NCBI RefSeq assembly: GCF_006120725.1
Contig: NZ_SWMU01000002.1
Coordinates: 496,001 to 560,000, forward strand
Direction: 5' to 3'
DNA length: 64,000 bases
Source: Mesohalobacter halotolerans
GTDB taxonomy: Bacteria; Bacteroidota; Bacteroidia; Flavobacteriales; Flavobacteriaceae
Shown here piece by piece: positions 27,957 to 36,019 of this stretch. A program made the translations under genes and the position numbers. Position 1 is the first letter of the stretch, and every line of letters starts with the position of its first letter. Below the pieces are notes generated by a model. The model saw nothing but the letters and a program-made list of their open reading frames with translations, was not told where the DNA came from and did no database searches.

Positions 27957-29618
27957 TTAATAGCCTTTATCATGGACATTTGAAACTGCACGACCTGACG
28001 GATCATTCATGTTTTTGAATGAGGCATCCCATTCTAGCGCCACTTCAGAACTACACGCTACCGATGGAACAGACGGAACAGTTTGAGCAGCAGTCTGACT
28101 TGGAAAATGTTCAGCAAAAATACTTCTGTAGTAAAACTCTTCTTTACTTTTTGGAGGTTGATATGGGTATTTATAGTGTGCATTTTTAAGTTGGTCGTCG
28201 CTCACTTCATTGTTAACTTTATCTTTTAAGGTATCTATCCATGAATATCCCACTCCATCGGAAAATTGTTCTTTTTGTCGCCATGCCACTTCATCTGGAA
28301 GCAAGTCTTCAAATGCTTTCCGCAATACCCATTTCTCAATTCTCCCTTCTTTGATCATTTTATCTTCCGGGTTTATACTCATCGCAACATCAATAAATTC
28401 TTTGTCTAAAAATGGAACGCGCCCTTCAATACCCCAAGCTGCGAGAGACTTATTTGCTCGTAAACAATCATACAAATAAAGTTTATCGAGTTTTCTTACC
28501 GTTTCTTCATGAAAAGCTTTGGCATTTGGGGCTTTATGAAAATAAAGATAACCGCCAAACAACTCATCAGAACCTTCTCCGGACAAAACCATCTTGATAC
28601 CCATAGCCTTAATAGCTCTTGCCATCAAAAACATGGGTGTCGATGCCCTTACTGTAGTCACGTCATAAGTTTCAAGATGATAAATCACATCCTTAACGGC
28701 ATCAAGCCCTTCCTGTATGGTAAAGATGATTTCATGGTGTACGGTATCCAAATGTTTGGCAACAAGTTTTGCTGCTTTCAAATCCGGGGAACCCTCAAGA
28801 CCAGTTGCAAAAGAATGCAATTTTGGCCACCATGCCCCTGTTTTGTCGTGCTCTTCTATCCGTTTTTCAGCATATTTTTTTGCTAAGGCAGAAGTTACAG
28901 AAGAATCTAAACCTCCGGAAAGTAAAACACCATAAGGCACATCACTCATTAATTGTCTGTGAACAGCTGCATCCAAGGCTTCTCTAATCGCTTCTTTTGA
29001 AGTGTTATTGTTTTTGACATCCTCATAATTTCTCCACTTTGGCTGATACCACTGTTTAAAATCATGGGATTCTTGAGTCATGTAATGTCCTGGTGGAAAT
29101 ACCTCTATTTTCTGACAGATACCCTCTAAAGCTTTGAGCTCAGAAGCCACGTACAACGTGCCATGCTCATCCCAACCCACATAAAGTGGTATGATGCCCA
29201 TATGATCTCTGGCAATCAAATATTCATCGTTTTCAGAGTCATAAAGGGCAAATCCGAAAATTCCATTCAGTTCGTTTAAAAACTCACGTCCTTCTTGTTG
29301 ATATAAAGCCAAGATAACCTCACAGTCTGATTGTGTCGTAAATTTATAATTTTCAACCTTTTGCCTGAGGTCATTATGGTTATATATTTCACCATTGGCA
29401 GCAAGCACCAGTTTTTGGTCTTCGCTAAATATAGGCTGTTTACCGGAAGTCGGGTCTACAATAGCTAATCGCTCGTGAGCTAAAACCGCATTTTTATGAG
29501 CAGATATTCCACTCCAGTCAGGACCGCGATGTCGGAGTTTTTTGGACATTTCAAGAATTTGAGGTCTAAGTTTCTCCGGTGTCGTCTTTAAATTGAATGC
29601 ACAAACAATACCACACAA
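27957..29618 (-). CDS. asnB: Asparagine synthetase B (glutamine-hydrolysing), TTG start
   Basis: Converts aspartate, glutamine and ATP to asparagine. The N-terminal class II glutaminase domain needs Cys as the residue after the initiator (MCGIVCAFN). This fixes the start at 29618, where the codon is TTG. The synthetase domain has the PP-loop LSGGLDSSVTSALA and VLSGEGSDELFGGYLYFHKAP. The 553 residues match AsnB. Its C-terminal tail (QTAAQTVPSVPSVACSSEVALEWD) is also typical of AsnB. Apparently monocistronic. Confidence 0.95.
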   Translation of the reverse strand: MCGIVCAFNLKTTPEKLRPQILEMSKKLRHRGPDWSGISAHKNAVLAHERLAIVDPTSGKQPIFSEDQKLVLAANGEIYNHNDLRQKVENYKFTTQSDCEVILALYQQEGREFLNELNGIFGFALYDSENDEYLIARDHMGIIPLYVGWDEHGTLYVASELKALEGICQKIEVFPPGHYMTQESHDFKQWYQPKWRNYEDVKNNNTSKEAIREALDAAVHRQLMSDVPYGVLLSGGLDSSVTSALAKKYAEKRIEEHDKTGAWWPKLHSFATGLEGSPDLKAAKLVAKHLDTVHHEIIFTIQEGLDAVKDVIYHLETYDVTTVRASTPMFLMARAIKAMGIKMVLSGEGSDELFGGYLYFHKAPNAKAFHEETVRKLDKLYLYDCLRANKSLAAWGIEGRVPFLDKEFIDVAMSINPEDKMIKEGRIEKWVLRKAFEDLLPDEVAWRQKEQFSDGVGYSWIDTLKDKVNNEVSDDQLKNAHYKYPYQPPKSKEEFYYRSIFAEHFPSQTAAQTVPSVPSVACSSEVALEWDASFKNMNDPSGRAVSNVHDKGY

Positions 29619-29794
29619 AATTTATAAATTTTAAGGTTAGAATGAAGGGCTAAATATCGATTAAATAATTATTTTTACAATCCCTAGCTCGGATATTTTA
29701 CATCAAGCTTCATTTTTATTAACTTGTTGAAAATACTTTGTTTAATTGAAGGGTTTTCAATCAAAGTTGGGTTTAAATACAATATTTTAATTTT

Positions 29795-30292
29795 ATGGAT
29801 AAAAAGACTATCATATTAAGCGACCAACAAATTCGCCACAAAGTCAAACGCATTGCCTTTCAAATTCTGGAGTTCTATGACGGAGAAAAGCAACTTATTA
29901 TTGGAGGGATATCAAAAAACGGATTTGTGTTTGCGAAACGCATCATGGAAACTATAATAGAGATTAGTGATATTAAACCTTTGCTCTGTGAAATTAAAAT
30001 TGATAAGAAACATCCCTACCAAAATCCAAAATTTAGCCTGAGCCTTGAAGACATGAAAGACCAAAGCGTTGTGATCGTCGATGATGTTCTTAACCGAGGT
30101 ACTACTTTAATCTACACGGTTAAACATCTTTTGGAAACCAACCTCAAAGAACTTAAAACGGCTGTTTTAGTGGATCGGAGTCATAAGAAATATCCTATAA
30201 AAGCTGATTTTAAGGGCATATCACTTTCAACATCTATCAACGAAACTGTCAAAGTAAGCTTTGGCGAATCTTCAAAAGCAGAACTGTTTTAA
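29795..30292 (+). CDS. Phosphoribosyltransferase (PyrR-like)
   Basis: 165 residues with the type I PRTase fold. The PRPP-binding motif is VVIVDDVLNRGTTL, and the N-terminal IIGGISKNGFVFAKRI is the pyrophosphate-loop region. It resembles PyrR/uracil phosphoribosyltransferase-like proteins, but no pyr genes or attenuator are nearby, so a regulatory role is not supported here. The last four bases overlap the end of the convergent aroK. Confidence 0.8.
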   Translation: MDKKTIILSDQQIRHKVKRIAFQILEFYDGEKQLIIGGISKNGFVFAKRIMETIIEISDIKPLLCEIKIDKKHPYQNPKFSLSLEDMKDQSVVIVDDVLNRGTTLIYTVKHLLETNLKELKTAVLVDRSHKKYPIKADFKGISLSTSINETVKVSFGESSKAELF

Positions 30293-30801
30293 ATGGACAA
30301 GATTTGTCGACCTATAGCCTCAATTCTCATTTCAGATACGTCGATTAGGTGCTTGGCCTGACGATAATAATAATCTCTTTCAAATAAATGCTTTCTGATA
30401 AAATCTTTGAGTTGATTTTTATCCGTGATGTTATCTATTAAAGGCCGTTGTTCTTTTTGATTAAAAAGTCTGTCGGTCAGGATCTCGAAATCGACTTTAA
30501 GATAAATGCTAGTGACGTTCTGTTCAGCATTAATGAGCTCCATATTGTTTGCATAACACGGTGTACCTCCACCAAGTGCAAAAACATCATAAGGTTGTTG
30601 TTTTAAACAGTCTTTCAGACATTGGTGTTCAATCCTTCTAAAATAAATTTCACCTTGATGTTGAAAAATATCCTTAATGGAGCGGTTTTCTCGTCGCTCA
30701 ATAAAATCGTCCAAATCGCCAAAACTTAGGTTGTGATGTTCACTCAAATAGCTTCCAACTGAGGACTTTCCGCAACCCATATATCCTAATATAACTTTCA
30801 T
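30289..30801 (-). CDS. aroK: Shikimate kinase
   Basis: Phosphorylates shikimate at the 3-hydroxyl in aromatic amino-acid synthesis. Walker A is GYMGCGKSSVG, the shikimate-binding Asp lies in GDLDDFIERR, and FRRIEHQCL and ALGGGTPCY are the other conserved segments. The 170 residues are normal. A -7-like box (TAAATTTG, complement of 30819-30826) lies about 18 nt upstream. Confidence 0.94.
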   Translation of the reverse strand: MKVILGYMGCGKSSVGSYLSEHHNLSFGDLDDFIERRENRSIKDIFQHQGEIYFRRIEHQCLKDCLKQQPYDVFALGGGTPCYANNMELINAEQNVTSIYLKVDFEILTDRLFNQKEQRPLIDNITDKNQLKDFIRKHLFERDYYYRQAKHLIDVSEMRIEAIGRQILSI

Positions 30802-30856
30802 AGTAATAATTTGATAGACAAATTTAAAATTACTTTAAAATAATAAAGTCTTAATC

Positions 30857-30886
30857 TTGATAAATTAAATAATGATAGTATATTTG
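30857..30886 (+). promoter_or_regulatory. tRNA-Lys promoter (TTG-N19-TATATTTG)
   Basis: TTG at 30857-30859, 19 nt, then TATATTTG at 30879-30886 is a consensus Bacteroidota promoter, about 58 nt before the first tRNA. Confidence 0.75.
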
Positions 30887-30943
30887 CACCCTCAAAAATT
30901 TGAGACTTGCTTAGTTGCAAATGCATCTTTGACATTTAAACAC

Positions 30944-31016
30944 GATCTGGTAGCTCAGTTGGTAGAGCATCTCCCTTTTAAGGAGAGGGTCCTGGGTTCG
31001 AGCCCCAGCCAGATCA
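30944..31016 (+). tRNA. tRNA-Lys (TTT), copy 1
   Basis: 73-nt cloverleaf: acceptor GATCTGG/CCAGATC, D arm GCTC...GAGC, anticodon stem TCTCC/GGAGA with loop CTTTTAA (anticodon TTT), T arm CTGGG/CCCAG. No CCA is encoded. A small element that repeats the tRNA 3' end follows immediately. Confidence 0.96.
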
Positions 31017-31093
31017 CAACGTGAGATGGATGTGGCGAGTCCCGAAGTGTCGGGATATGCTGAGCTTGTCGAAGTAAGCCCCAGCCAGATCAC
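31001..31093 (+). repeat. Small element after tRNA-Lys copy 1 with duplicated tRNA 3' end
   Basis: The last 16 nt of the tRNA plus the next C (31001-31017, AGCCCCAGCCAGATCAC) recur exactly at 31077-31093. The 59 bp between contain a hairpin (TCCCGA/TCGGGA) and the phrase CTGAGCTTGTCGAAG, known as part of REP-like repeats. The layout is that of a small insertion at the tRNA 3' end with target duplication. Confidence 0.75.
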
Positions 31094-31124
31094 TATTTAA
31101 GCAGGATTTGAAGTTTTAAACGTT

Positions 31125-31166
31125 AACCAAATTCAGCAGAATACCGAATACCGATTGGTTTTTTTT
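31125..31166 (+). terminator. Possible terminator between the tRNA-Lys copies
   Basis: AACCAA (31125-31130) pairs with TTGGTT (31155-31160) across a 24-nt loop that can fold internally. A T-run at 31159-31166 follows. Confidence 0.45.
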
Positions 31167-31216
31167 GAACTAATCATGTATTCAACACCAATTTTCGATA
31201 GTTCCGAAAATTTTTA

Positions 31217-31289
31217 GATCTGGTAGCTCAGTTGGTAGAGCATCTCCCTTTTAAGGAGAGGGTCCTGGGTTCGAGCCCCAGCCAGATCA
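31217..31289 (+). tRNA. tRNA-Lys (TTT), copy 2
   Basis: Identical in all 73 nt to copy 1. A related but diverged tail element follows it. Confidence 0.96.
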
Positions 31290-31378
31290 CAACGTGAGAT
31301 GGATGTGGCGAGTCCCGAAGTGTCGGGAGAAGTGTCGGGATATGCTGAGCTTGTCGAGGTAAGCCCCAACCAGGTCAC
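31274..31378 (+). repeat. Tail element after tRNA-Lys copy 2, diverged
   Basis: Nearly the same sequence as after copy 1, but with an internal duplication of GAAGTGTCGGGA. Its terminal tRNA-like repeat (31362-31378) carries two mismatches relative to the tRNA 3' end. The tRNA plus tail therefore duplicated as a unit and the second tail has decayed. Confidence 0.75.
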
Positions 31379-31439
31379 AATTATGAATCGTTAAATCATT
31401 CAAAGTATTATTACGCTTTGCTTATAAGCTATAGATTGA

Positions 31440-31523
31440 GCCCAGGTGCTGGAACTGGTAGACAGGCATGGTTGAGGGCCATGTGTCCTTTAGGGCGTGC
31501 GGGTTCGACTCCCGCTCTGGGCA
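31440..31523 (+). tRNA. tRNA-Leu (GAG)
   Basis: 84-nt type II tRNA with acceptor GCCCAGG/TCTGGGC, anticodon stem CATGG/CCATG, loop TTGAGGG (anticodon GAG), a long variable arm, and T arm GCGGG/CCCGC. No encoded CCA. Confidence 0.93.
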
Positions 31524-31580
31524 CTTTAATACGTTTTGTATCGTTCATTTCAAAATTTTAATTCTACTGACATACATCTA

Positions 31581-32354
31581 ATGAACGCCTTATTCAAGTT
31601 TTTACTTAACATTTTCCCAAGGACGTTTCTAATTAGACTGAGCGTCACCTTTCAACCTTTACTGAAAATCATATACAATGGTTCAGAATTTAAGGACCCC
31701 ATTGATGGTTCCACATTTCGAAGATTTTTACCTTACGGTTATGAAAATGTTCGCCAAAATGTGCTTTCTCCCTCTACCCTATCACTAGAGAGACATCGGT
31801 TGTTATGGTTATTCTTAAAATACAAAACTGATTTTTTTTCAGCACCACATAAGCTTTTGCACTTTGCCCCAGAACAGGCCTTTTATAAGCGATTTAAAAC
31901 CCTCGATCATTTAGAGTACACCACCACCGATATCAATTCGCCATTAGCTGATGTAAAAGCTGATATTTGCGACTTACCCTTCGAAGATGATTCTTTTGAT
32001 GTTATTCTCTGTAACCACGTCCTGGAGCACATTAAGGATGATGTCAAAGCCATGCAGGAAATCTTTAGGGTTCTCAAACCCGGTGGATGGGCAATCCTTC
32101 AAATTCCTCAGGATCTGAACAGAAAAGAGACCTTTGAAGACGATAGTATTACCGACCCAAAGGCACGTACACAAATCTTTGGCCAGTACGACCACGTTAG
32201 AGTTTACGGCTTAGATTATTTTGAGAAGCTCAGTTCTGTTGGTTTTGACGTTCACCCTGTTGAGTATACGAATGATTTTACTGAAAAAGAAAAAACCTAT
32301 TACAGCTTACCCCAGCGGGAATTCATTCCTTACGTTATCAAACCCCGCGTTTAG
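31581..32354 (+). CDS. Class I SAM-dependent methyltransferase
   Basis: About 257 residues from the ATG at 31581; a TTG 45 bases upstream is possible but lies 12 nt from the tRNA. Unusually, the SAM motif I region reads LLHFAPEQAF, lacking the common GxGxG. DVKADICDLPFEDDSFDVILCNHVLEHI (motifs II-III) and LKPGGWAILQIP are standard. Proteins of this type occur near polysaccharide genes, but here the neighbours (tRNAs and ltaE) give no clue. Its last four bases overlap the end of the convergent ltaE. Substrate unknown. Confidence 0.83.
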   Translation: MNALFKFLLNIFPRTFLIRLSVTFQPLLKIIYNGSEFKDPIDGSTFRRFLPYGYENVRQNVLSPSTLSLERHRLLWLFLKYKTDFFSAPHKLLHFAPEQAFYKRFKTLDHLEYTTTDINSPLADVKADICDLPFEDDSFDVILCNHVLEHIKDDVKAMQEIFRVLKPGGWAILQIPQDLNRKETFEDDSITDPKARTQIFGQYDHVRVYGLDYFEKLSSVGFDVHPVEYTNDFTEKEKTYYSLPQREFIPYVIKPRV

Positions 32355-33373
32355 GCCTTGAAGCCTTTGAGAATATCTAAAAATTCGACGTGCATCGCAT
32401 CTGTATAATCCAGGTGAGTCACAATGCGCCACTTCCCTTCACCCATATTGCTTATTTGAACTTGGTTTTCAGCCAGGTAGTCTTCAAATAAAGTAGCTTG
32501 AACCTGATCATCTAAGTAAAATATAATGATATTCGTCTCCGTGGGTTCAACGCGTTTAATGAAGTCTAAGTGTTCTAAAGTCGAACTAATGGCCTGTGCT
32601 TTATCGTGGTCATCCTGCAACCTTTCAACGTGGTTTTGAAGCGCATAAAGTCCACATCCGGCCATATACCCTATTTGTCGCATACCGCCACCTAAAACTT
32701 TTCTGACGCGCATCGCTTTTTGCATCACATGTTTTTTTCCAACCAGAACTGTGCCCATGGGTGCACCGAGTCCCTTAGATAAACAAATGCTGATGGTATC
32801 AAAAATTTGTCCTAAGTCTTTTGGAGTATAGCTGCTGGCGGTAATAGCATTAAATAATCTTGCCCCATCCAGATGTAACCCCAATCCTTCATCATTACAT
32901 ACGGCTCTTACATTCTTCATGACCTCGATATCATAACAAGCGCCTCCACCTTTGTTCGTCGTGTTTTCTAAGCAAACTAAACTCGTAAGCGGACTGTGGT
33001 AAAAATCCGGCGGATTAATTGCCGCTCTGACCTGCTCGGCTTCGATCATTCCGCGGTGGCCGTCTATCAGTTTACAAGATACGCCAGAGTTAAAGGATAC
33101 ACCACCACCTTCATAATGGTAGACGTGGGCGTATTTATCACAGATGAGCTGTTCTCCGGGTTGAGTATGCATCTTTATCGCGGCTTGATTGGCCATGCTC
33201 CCCGTAGGAAAGTATAAAGCCGAATCCAAGCCAAACCATTTAGCAACAAAGTCTTCGAGAGCATTCACGGTTGGGTCTTCTTTATAAACATCGTCACCAA
33301 CTTCACAGCTTTGCATAAATGCTAACATTTCGGCTGTTGGTTTGGTAACCGTATCGCTTCTTAAATCTATCAT
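32351..33373 (-). CDS. ltaE: Low-specificity L-threonine aldolase
   Basis: PLP enzyme that splits threonine or allo-threonine into glycine and acetaldehyde. MIDLRSDTVTKPT is the diagnostic N-terminus. The PLP-anchoring lysine lies in SICLSKGLGAPMGTVL, and HLDGARLFNA supplies the Asp that contacts the cofactor. The 340 residues are normal. It has a consensus promoter (33472-33501) and an about 80-nt structured leader ending 13 nt before the ATG, so leader-mediated control is possible. Confidence 0.95.
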   Translation of the reverse strand: MIDLRSDTVTKPTAEMLAFMQSCEVGDDVYKEDPTVNALEDFVAKWFGLDSALYFPTGSMANQAAIKMHTQPGEQLICDKYAHVYHYEGGGVSFNSGVSCKLIDGHRGMIEAEQVRAAINPPDFYHSPLTSLVCLENTTNKGGGACYDIEVMKNVRAVCNDEGLGLHLDGARLFNAITASSYTPKDLGQIFDTISICLSKGLGAPMGTVLVGKKHVMQKAMRVRKVLGGGMRQIGYMAGCGLYALQNHVERLQDDHDKAQAISSTLEHLDFIKRVEPTETNIIIFYLDDQVQATLFEDYLAENQVQISNMGEGKWRIVTHLDYTDAMHVEFLDILKGFKA

Positions 33374-33386
33374 AGAATTTTTTTTT

Positions 33387-33469
33387 GGAGCTTATACCCG
33401 CTATCCGTTTCAATTCCTCTCACGCTTAAGGCGTGATGCGGGATTTCCACTTCTATCGGGGCTAGGCTT
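33387..33469 (-). promoter_or_regulatory. Structured leader element upstream of ltaE
   Basis: On the minus strand the transcript starts about at GCGAAGCCTAGCCCC and ends in AAGCTCC before an A-run and the ATG. CCCGC (complement of 33442-33438) pairs with GCGGG (complement of 33401-33397), enclosing a perfect 5-bp hairpin CACGC/GCGTG (33435-33421). I recall the flanking phrases TAGCCCCGATAG and GATAGCGGG..AGCTCC recurring in intergenic DNA of Bacteroidota, with variable hairpins in the middle, but I cannot check this. It could be a leader, a small RNA or an interspersed repeat. Confidence 0.6.
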
Positions 33470-33471
33470 CG

Positions 33472-33501
33472 CAAATATAGCCATTAAGCAAGAGAAAACA
33501 A
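33472..33501 (-). promoter_or_regulatory. ltaE promoter (TTG-N19-TATATTTG)
   Basis: On the minus strand TTG (33501-33499), 19 nt, TATATTTG (33479-33472). The predicted start of transcription falls at the edge of the structured element. Confidence 0.78.
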
Positions 33502-33559
33502 GGTTTTAAAACGCTTACAGTTTGAATTTATGTAGCAGCATTATCGTACCAACGAGCTT

Positions 33560-34165
33560 CTAGACTTGAAAGCATCGAAAAAGATAACTCAGCTCCTGCC
33601 CTATGGTCAATGCGACTCTCTTATATTCCTGATTTTGCTGAGCGGTTCCATCAAAACGTTTGGGGTCAGGATAAGTCAAATTAAATCGCTCTAAAGCATT
33701 TGGAATAATAGGACAGTGTTCTGCCGCATGGTCGCACATCATCATGGCAAAAAAATCTCGATGTGGATTTGGGTCGTCATCAAATACTTTTGAAAAACAA
33801 TGTACAACGCTGGAACTGCCATAACGCACCTCAACCTTTGGATTATCGGCATTTTGAGGTTCTTGAACCTCAAATCCCAGGTCTGCTAATGCTAAGAGGG
33901 CATTATTATTGACTGTCGTCACTTCAGTTCCACCGGAAAAGGCGTTTAAAGCCACAGCATAGTAATCGGCTAGGACAGTTGCCCAGACCTGTCCAAATAT
34001 GCTCCGACGAGAATTATGAGTACATATGAAGATGCATTGGTAAAACTCAATTGAGTGCTGCTTCATGGCTTCGGCTATAGCCTTAATGTCAGTTTTCCTC
34101 TGCATTTCAATACGATGATCGTCTCGCTCAAATTGTTTAATGTAAGATTTTACGCGAGTATACAT
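33560..34165 (-). CDS. Low-molecular-weight phosphatase-type arsenate reductase-like protein
   Basis: 201 residues with the P-loop C-x5-R signature CTHNSRRS (Cys48 to Arg54), as in LMW protein-tyrosine phosphatases and thioredoxin-coupled ArsC. Other cysteines occur in VVHCFSK, MMCDHAAEHCP. The position as last gene of an arsR-acr3 operon, 3 bp after acr3, supports arsenate reduction to arsenite. The protein is longer than bacterial ArsC (about 130-140) but matches the Bacteroidota arsenic-operon form. A phosphatase role cannot be excluded. Confidence 0.83.
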   Translation of the reverse strand: MYTRVKSYIKQFERDDHRIEMQRKTDIKAIAEAMKQHSIEFYQCIFICTHNSRRSIFGQVWATVLADYYAVALNAFSGGTEVTTVNNNALLALADLGFEVQEPQNADNPKVEVRYGSSSVVHCFSKVFDDDPNPHRDFFAMMMCDHAAEHCPIIPNALERFNLTYPDPKRFDGTAQQNQEYKRVALTIGQELSYLFRCFQV

Positions 34166-34168
34166 AGC

Positions 34169-35179
34169 TTAATATTTCCAACGGTTAGCGATAGCCACTA
34201 GTGATAACATGACTGGAACTTCAATTAAAACCCCAACCACGGTAGCAAGTGACGCCCCGGAATTAAGCCCAAACAGTGATATCGCTACCGCAACGGCCAA
34301 TTCAAAAAAATTACTCGCGCCAATCATAGCCGAAGGCGAGCAAACGCTGTGTTTTAATTTCAAATAACGTCCAATAAACCAAGTAACAAAAAATATAAAA
34401 TAGGTTTGAATGGTCAACGGAACGGCAATCAAGAGTATATCAAAGGGGTTGTTGAGTATTTTATCGCCCTGAAAAGCAAACAATAAGACCAATGTGGTGA
34501 TCAAAGCTATCATCGATAGCGGTTTTAATTTGATTAAAAACACCGATTTAAACCAGGAGATTCCATGTTTTTTGATCAACATCTTATTCGAAATATAACC
34601 AGCTGTTAAAGGAATAACCACAAAAATTACAACCGAATAGATTAGGGTGTCGTAAGGAATTTCAATATTGGTGACGCCCAGTAAAAACTTGACAATAGGG
34701 ATAAAAAGGACCAATAGTATGATGTCGTTTAACGACACTTGAACCAACGTATAATTGGCATCACCCTTTGTGAGGTAAGACCACACAAAAACCATGGCTG
34801 TACATGGCGCTGCACCCAAAATAATAGCACCGGCAATGTATTGTTCGGCATCTTCGGGCGATAAATAGGCCTGAAAAATCTGATCTAAAAATAACCAGGC
34901 AAAAAACGCCATGGTAAAGGGTTTTACCAACCAGTTGATCACTAAAGTCAGTCCGATGCCTTTACTGTTTTTAGTGACGTTTTTAAGTGATGAAAAATCA
35001 ATTTGCACCATCATTGGATAGATCATCATCCACACCAAGATCGCCACCGGAATATTAACTTTAGCAATCTCAAGTTCACTTAAAAACGTAATAGAGTCAC
35101 CAAACAGTCGACCAATGCCGATTCCAACCAAAATGGCTAAAGCCACCCATACGCTTAGGTATTTTTCAAACTTCCCCAT
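34169..35179 (-). CDS. Arsenite efflux transporter, ACR3 family
   Basis: 336 residues with about ten hydrophobic segments. The conserved ACR3 cysteine lies in GAAPCTAMVFVWSYL, and SPSAMIGASNFFELAVAVAI marks the characteristic ninth-segment region. It exports arsenite across the inner membrane. It lies 3 bp after the DUF6428-like gene and 3 bp before the arsenate reductase-like gene, in a tight operon led by arsR. Confidence 0.94.
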   Translation of the reverse strand: MGKFEKYLSVWVALAILVGIGIGRLFGDSITFLSELEIAKVNIPVAILVWMMIYPMMVQIDFSSLKNVTKNSKGIGLTLVINWLVKPFTMAFFAWLFLDQIFQAYLSPEDAEQYIAGAIILGAAPCTAMVFVWSYLTKGDANYTLVQVSLNDIILLVLFIPIVKFLLGVTNIEIPYDTLIYSVVIFVVIPLTAGYISNKMLIKKHGISWFKSVFLIKLKPLSMIALITTLVLLFAFQGDKILNNPFDILLIAVPLTIQTYFIFFVTWFIGRYLKLKHSVCSPSAMIGASNFFELAVAVAISLFGLNSGASLATVVGVLIEVPVMLSLVAIANRWKY

Positions 35180-35182
35180 GGC

Positions 35183-35656
35183 TTAACAACAACCGCTATC
35201 GGGTGAGCAACACGCTTGAGAAGCTTGCATGTCGCTTAATTTAACTTTGGGTTTGGATTCAGGTATACCACATTTGTCTTTGGCTAAACAGTCGGTTTGT
35301 TGAGGAATGAGTTTGAATTCTTCATCTTCAAAATCTAACCCGTAAGTTTCTATGGTTTGTCCTTGATATTCAACTTCAATTTGTGCATTTTCATCGAGAT
35401 TGAGTTTTTTCTCAGAAAGTGAAATGATGCTGTTGAGTTTTTCGGCTTGTAACCTGTGATCAACATCATCGGCAGTCCAGAGTTGAAAATTAATTACGTT
35501 TTGAAATCGCTCAGTACCACCACAATCTATAAAGTGCTTAGTCACTTTACCCACTTCAGTGACATGAAAATGCGAAGGCACCTGAGTGCCATCGGGTAGT
35601 ATAAATTTTAAGGTTTCAATTTTTTTGAGGTTGTTTTTGATTTCTGCTAAAGTCAT
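35183..35656 (-). CDS. DUF6428-like protein of the arsenic operon
   Basis: About 157 residues from the ATG at 35656; a TTG nine codons upstream would overlap arsR. No signal or membrane segments. The central part (LPDGTQVPSHFHVTEVGKV, then IDCGGT) is typical of small Bacteroidota proteins found between arsR and acr3. The C-terminal tail has closely spaced cysteines (ACCSPDSGCC and an earlier CLAKDKC), suggesting metalloid binding. The family name is from memory. The function is unknown; a chaperone or buffer for arsenite is inference. Confidence 0.8.
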   Translation of the reverse strand: MTLAEIKNNLKKIETLKFILPDGTQVPSHFHVTEVGKVTKHFIDCGGTERFQNVINFQLWTADDVDHRLQAEKLNSIISLSEKKLNLDENAQIEVEYQGQTIETYGLDFEDEEFKLIPQQTDCLAKDKCGIPESKPKVKLSDMQASQACCSPDSGCC

Positions 35657-35673
35657 ATTATTATTTTTTTTGG

Positions 35674-36006
35674 TTAACAACAATTGTCTTTGATTTCAGG
35701 AACTTGGTTTAAAAAGGTATTTAAAGTATCTCTTAACAACTTCCAATGGTGTTCATCAATGCAGTAACATACACTGGTTCCTTCAATATCACCTTTAATT
35801 AATCCTGCATTTTTCAACTCCCTGAGATGCTGTGAAATGGTAGGTTGTGCGAGATTGATCCGACTGACCAGATCACCACAAATACAAGATTTGGCTTTTA
35901 TGATTTCTTGTAGGATGGCAATTCGTGCCGGGTGAGCTAAAGCCTTCGCCATACCTGCAATTTGATTTTGCTTTACTGTAAAATTTTCTGTTTTGGTTAA
36001 ACCCAT
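35674..36006 (-). CDS. arsR: ArsR-family transcriptional repressor
   Basis: 110-residue winged-helix repressor. KALAHPARIAILQEI starts the fold, the metalloid site contains SCICGDLV (Cys41 and Cys43), and INLAQPTISQHLRELKNAGLIKG is the recognition helix region. Another Cys-rich end (DNCC) and VCYCID may assist binding. It is the first gene of the arsenic operon and probably represses it until arsenite binds. The upstream region is occupied by low-complexity repeats, and no clear operator could be picked out. Confidence 0.93.
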   Translation of the reverse strand: MGLTKTENFTVKQNQIAGMAKALAHPARIAILQEIIKAKSCICGDLVSRINLAQPTISQHLRELKNAGLIKGDIEGTSVCYCIDEHHWKLLRDTLNTFLNQVPEIKDNCC

Positions 36007-36019
36007 GATTTTGTAATTC

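Noticed and set aside
29795-30292. PyrR attenuator system
   Set aside because: Although the protein is PyrR-like, no pyrimidine genes or leader hairpins are nearby.
30911-31093. 60-residue minus-strand frame over tRNA-Lys copy 1
   Set aside because: It runs through the tRNA and its tail on the opposite strand and has no protein-like features.
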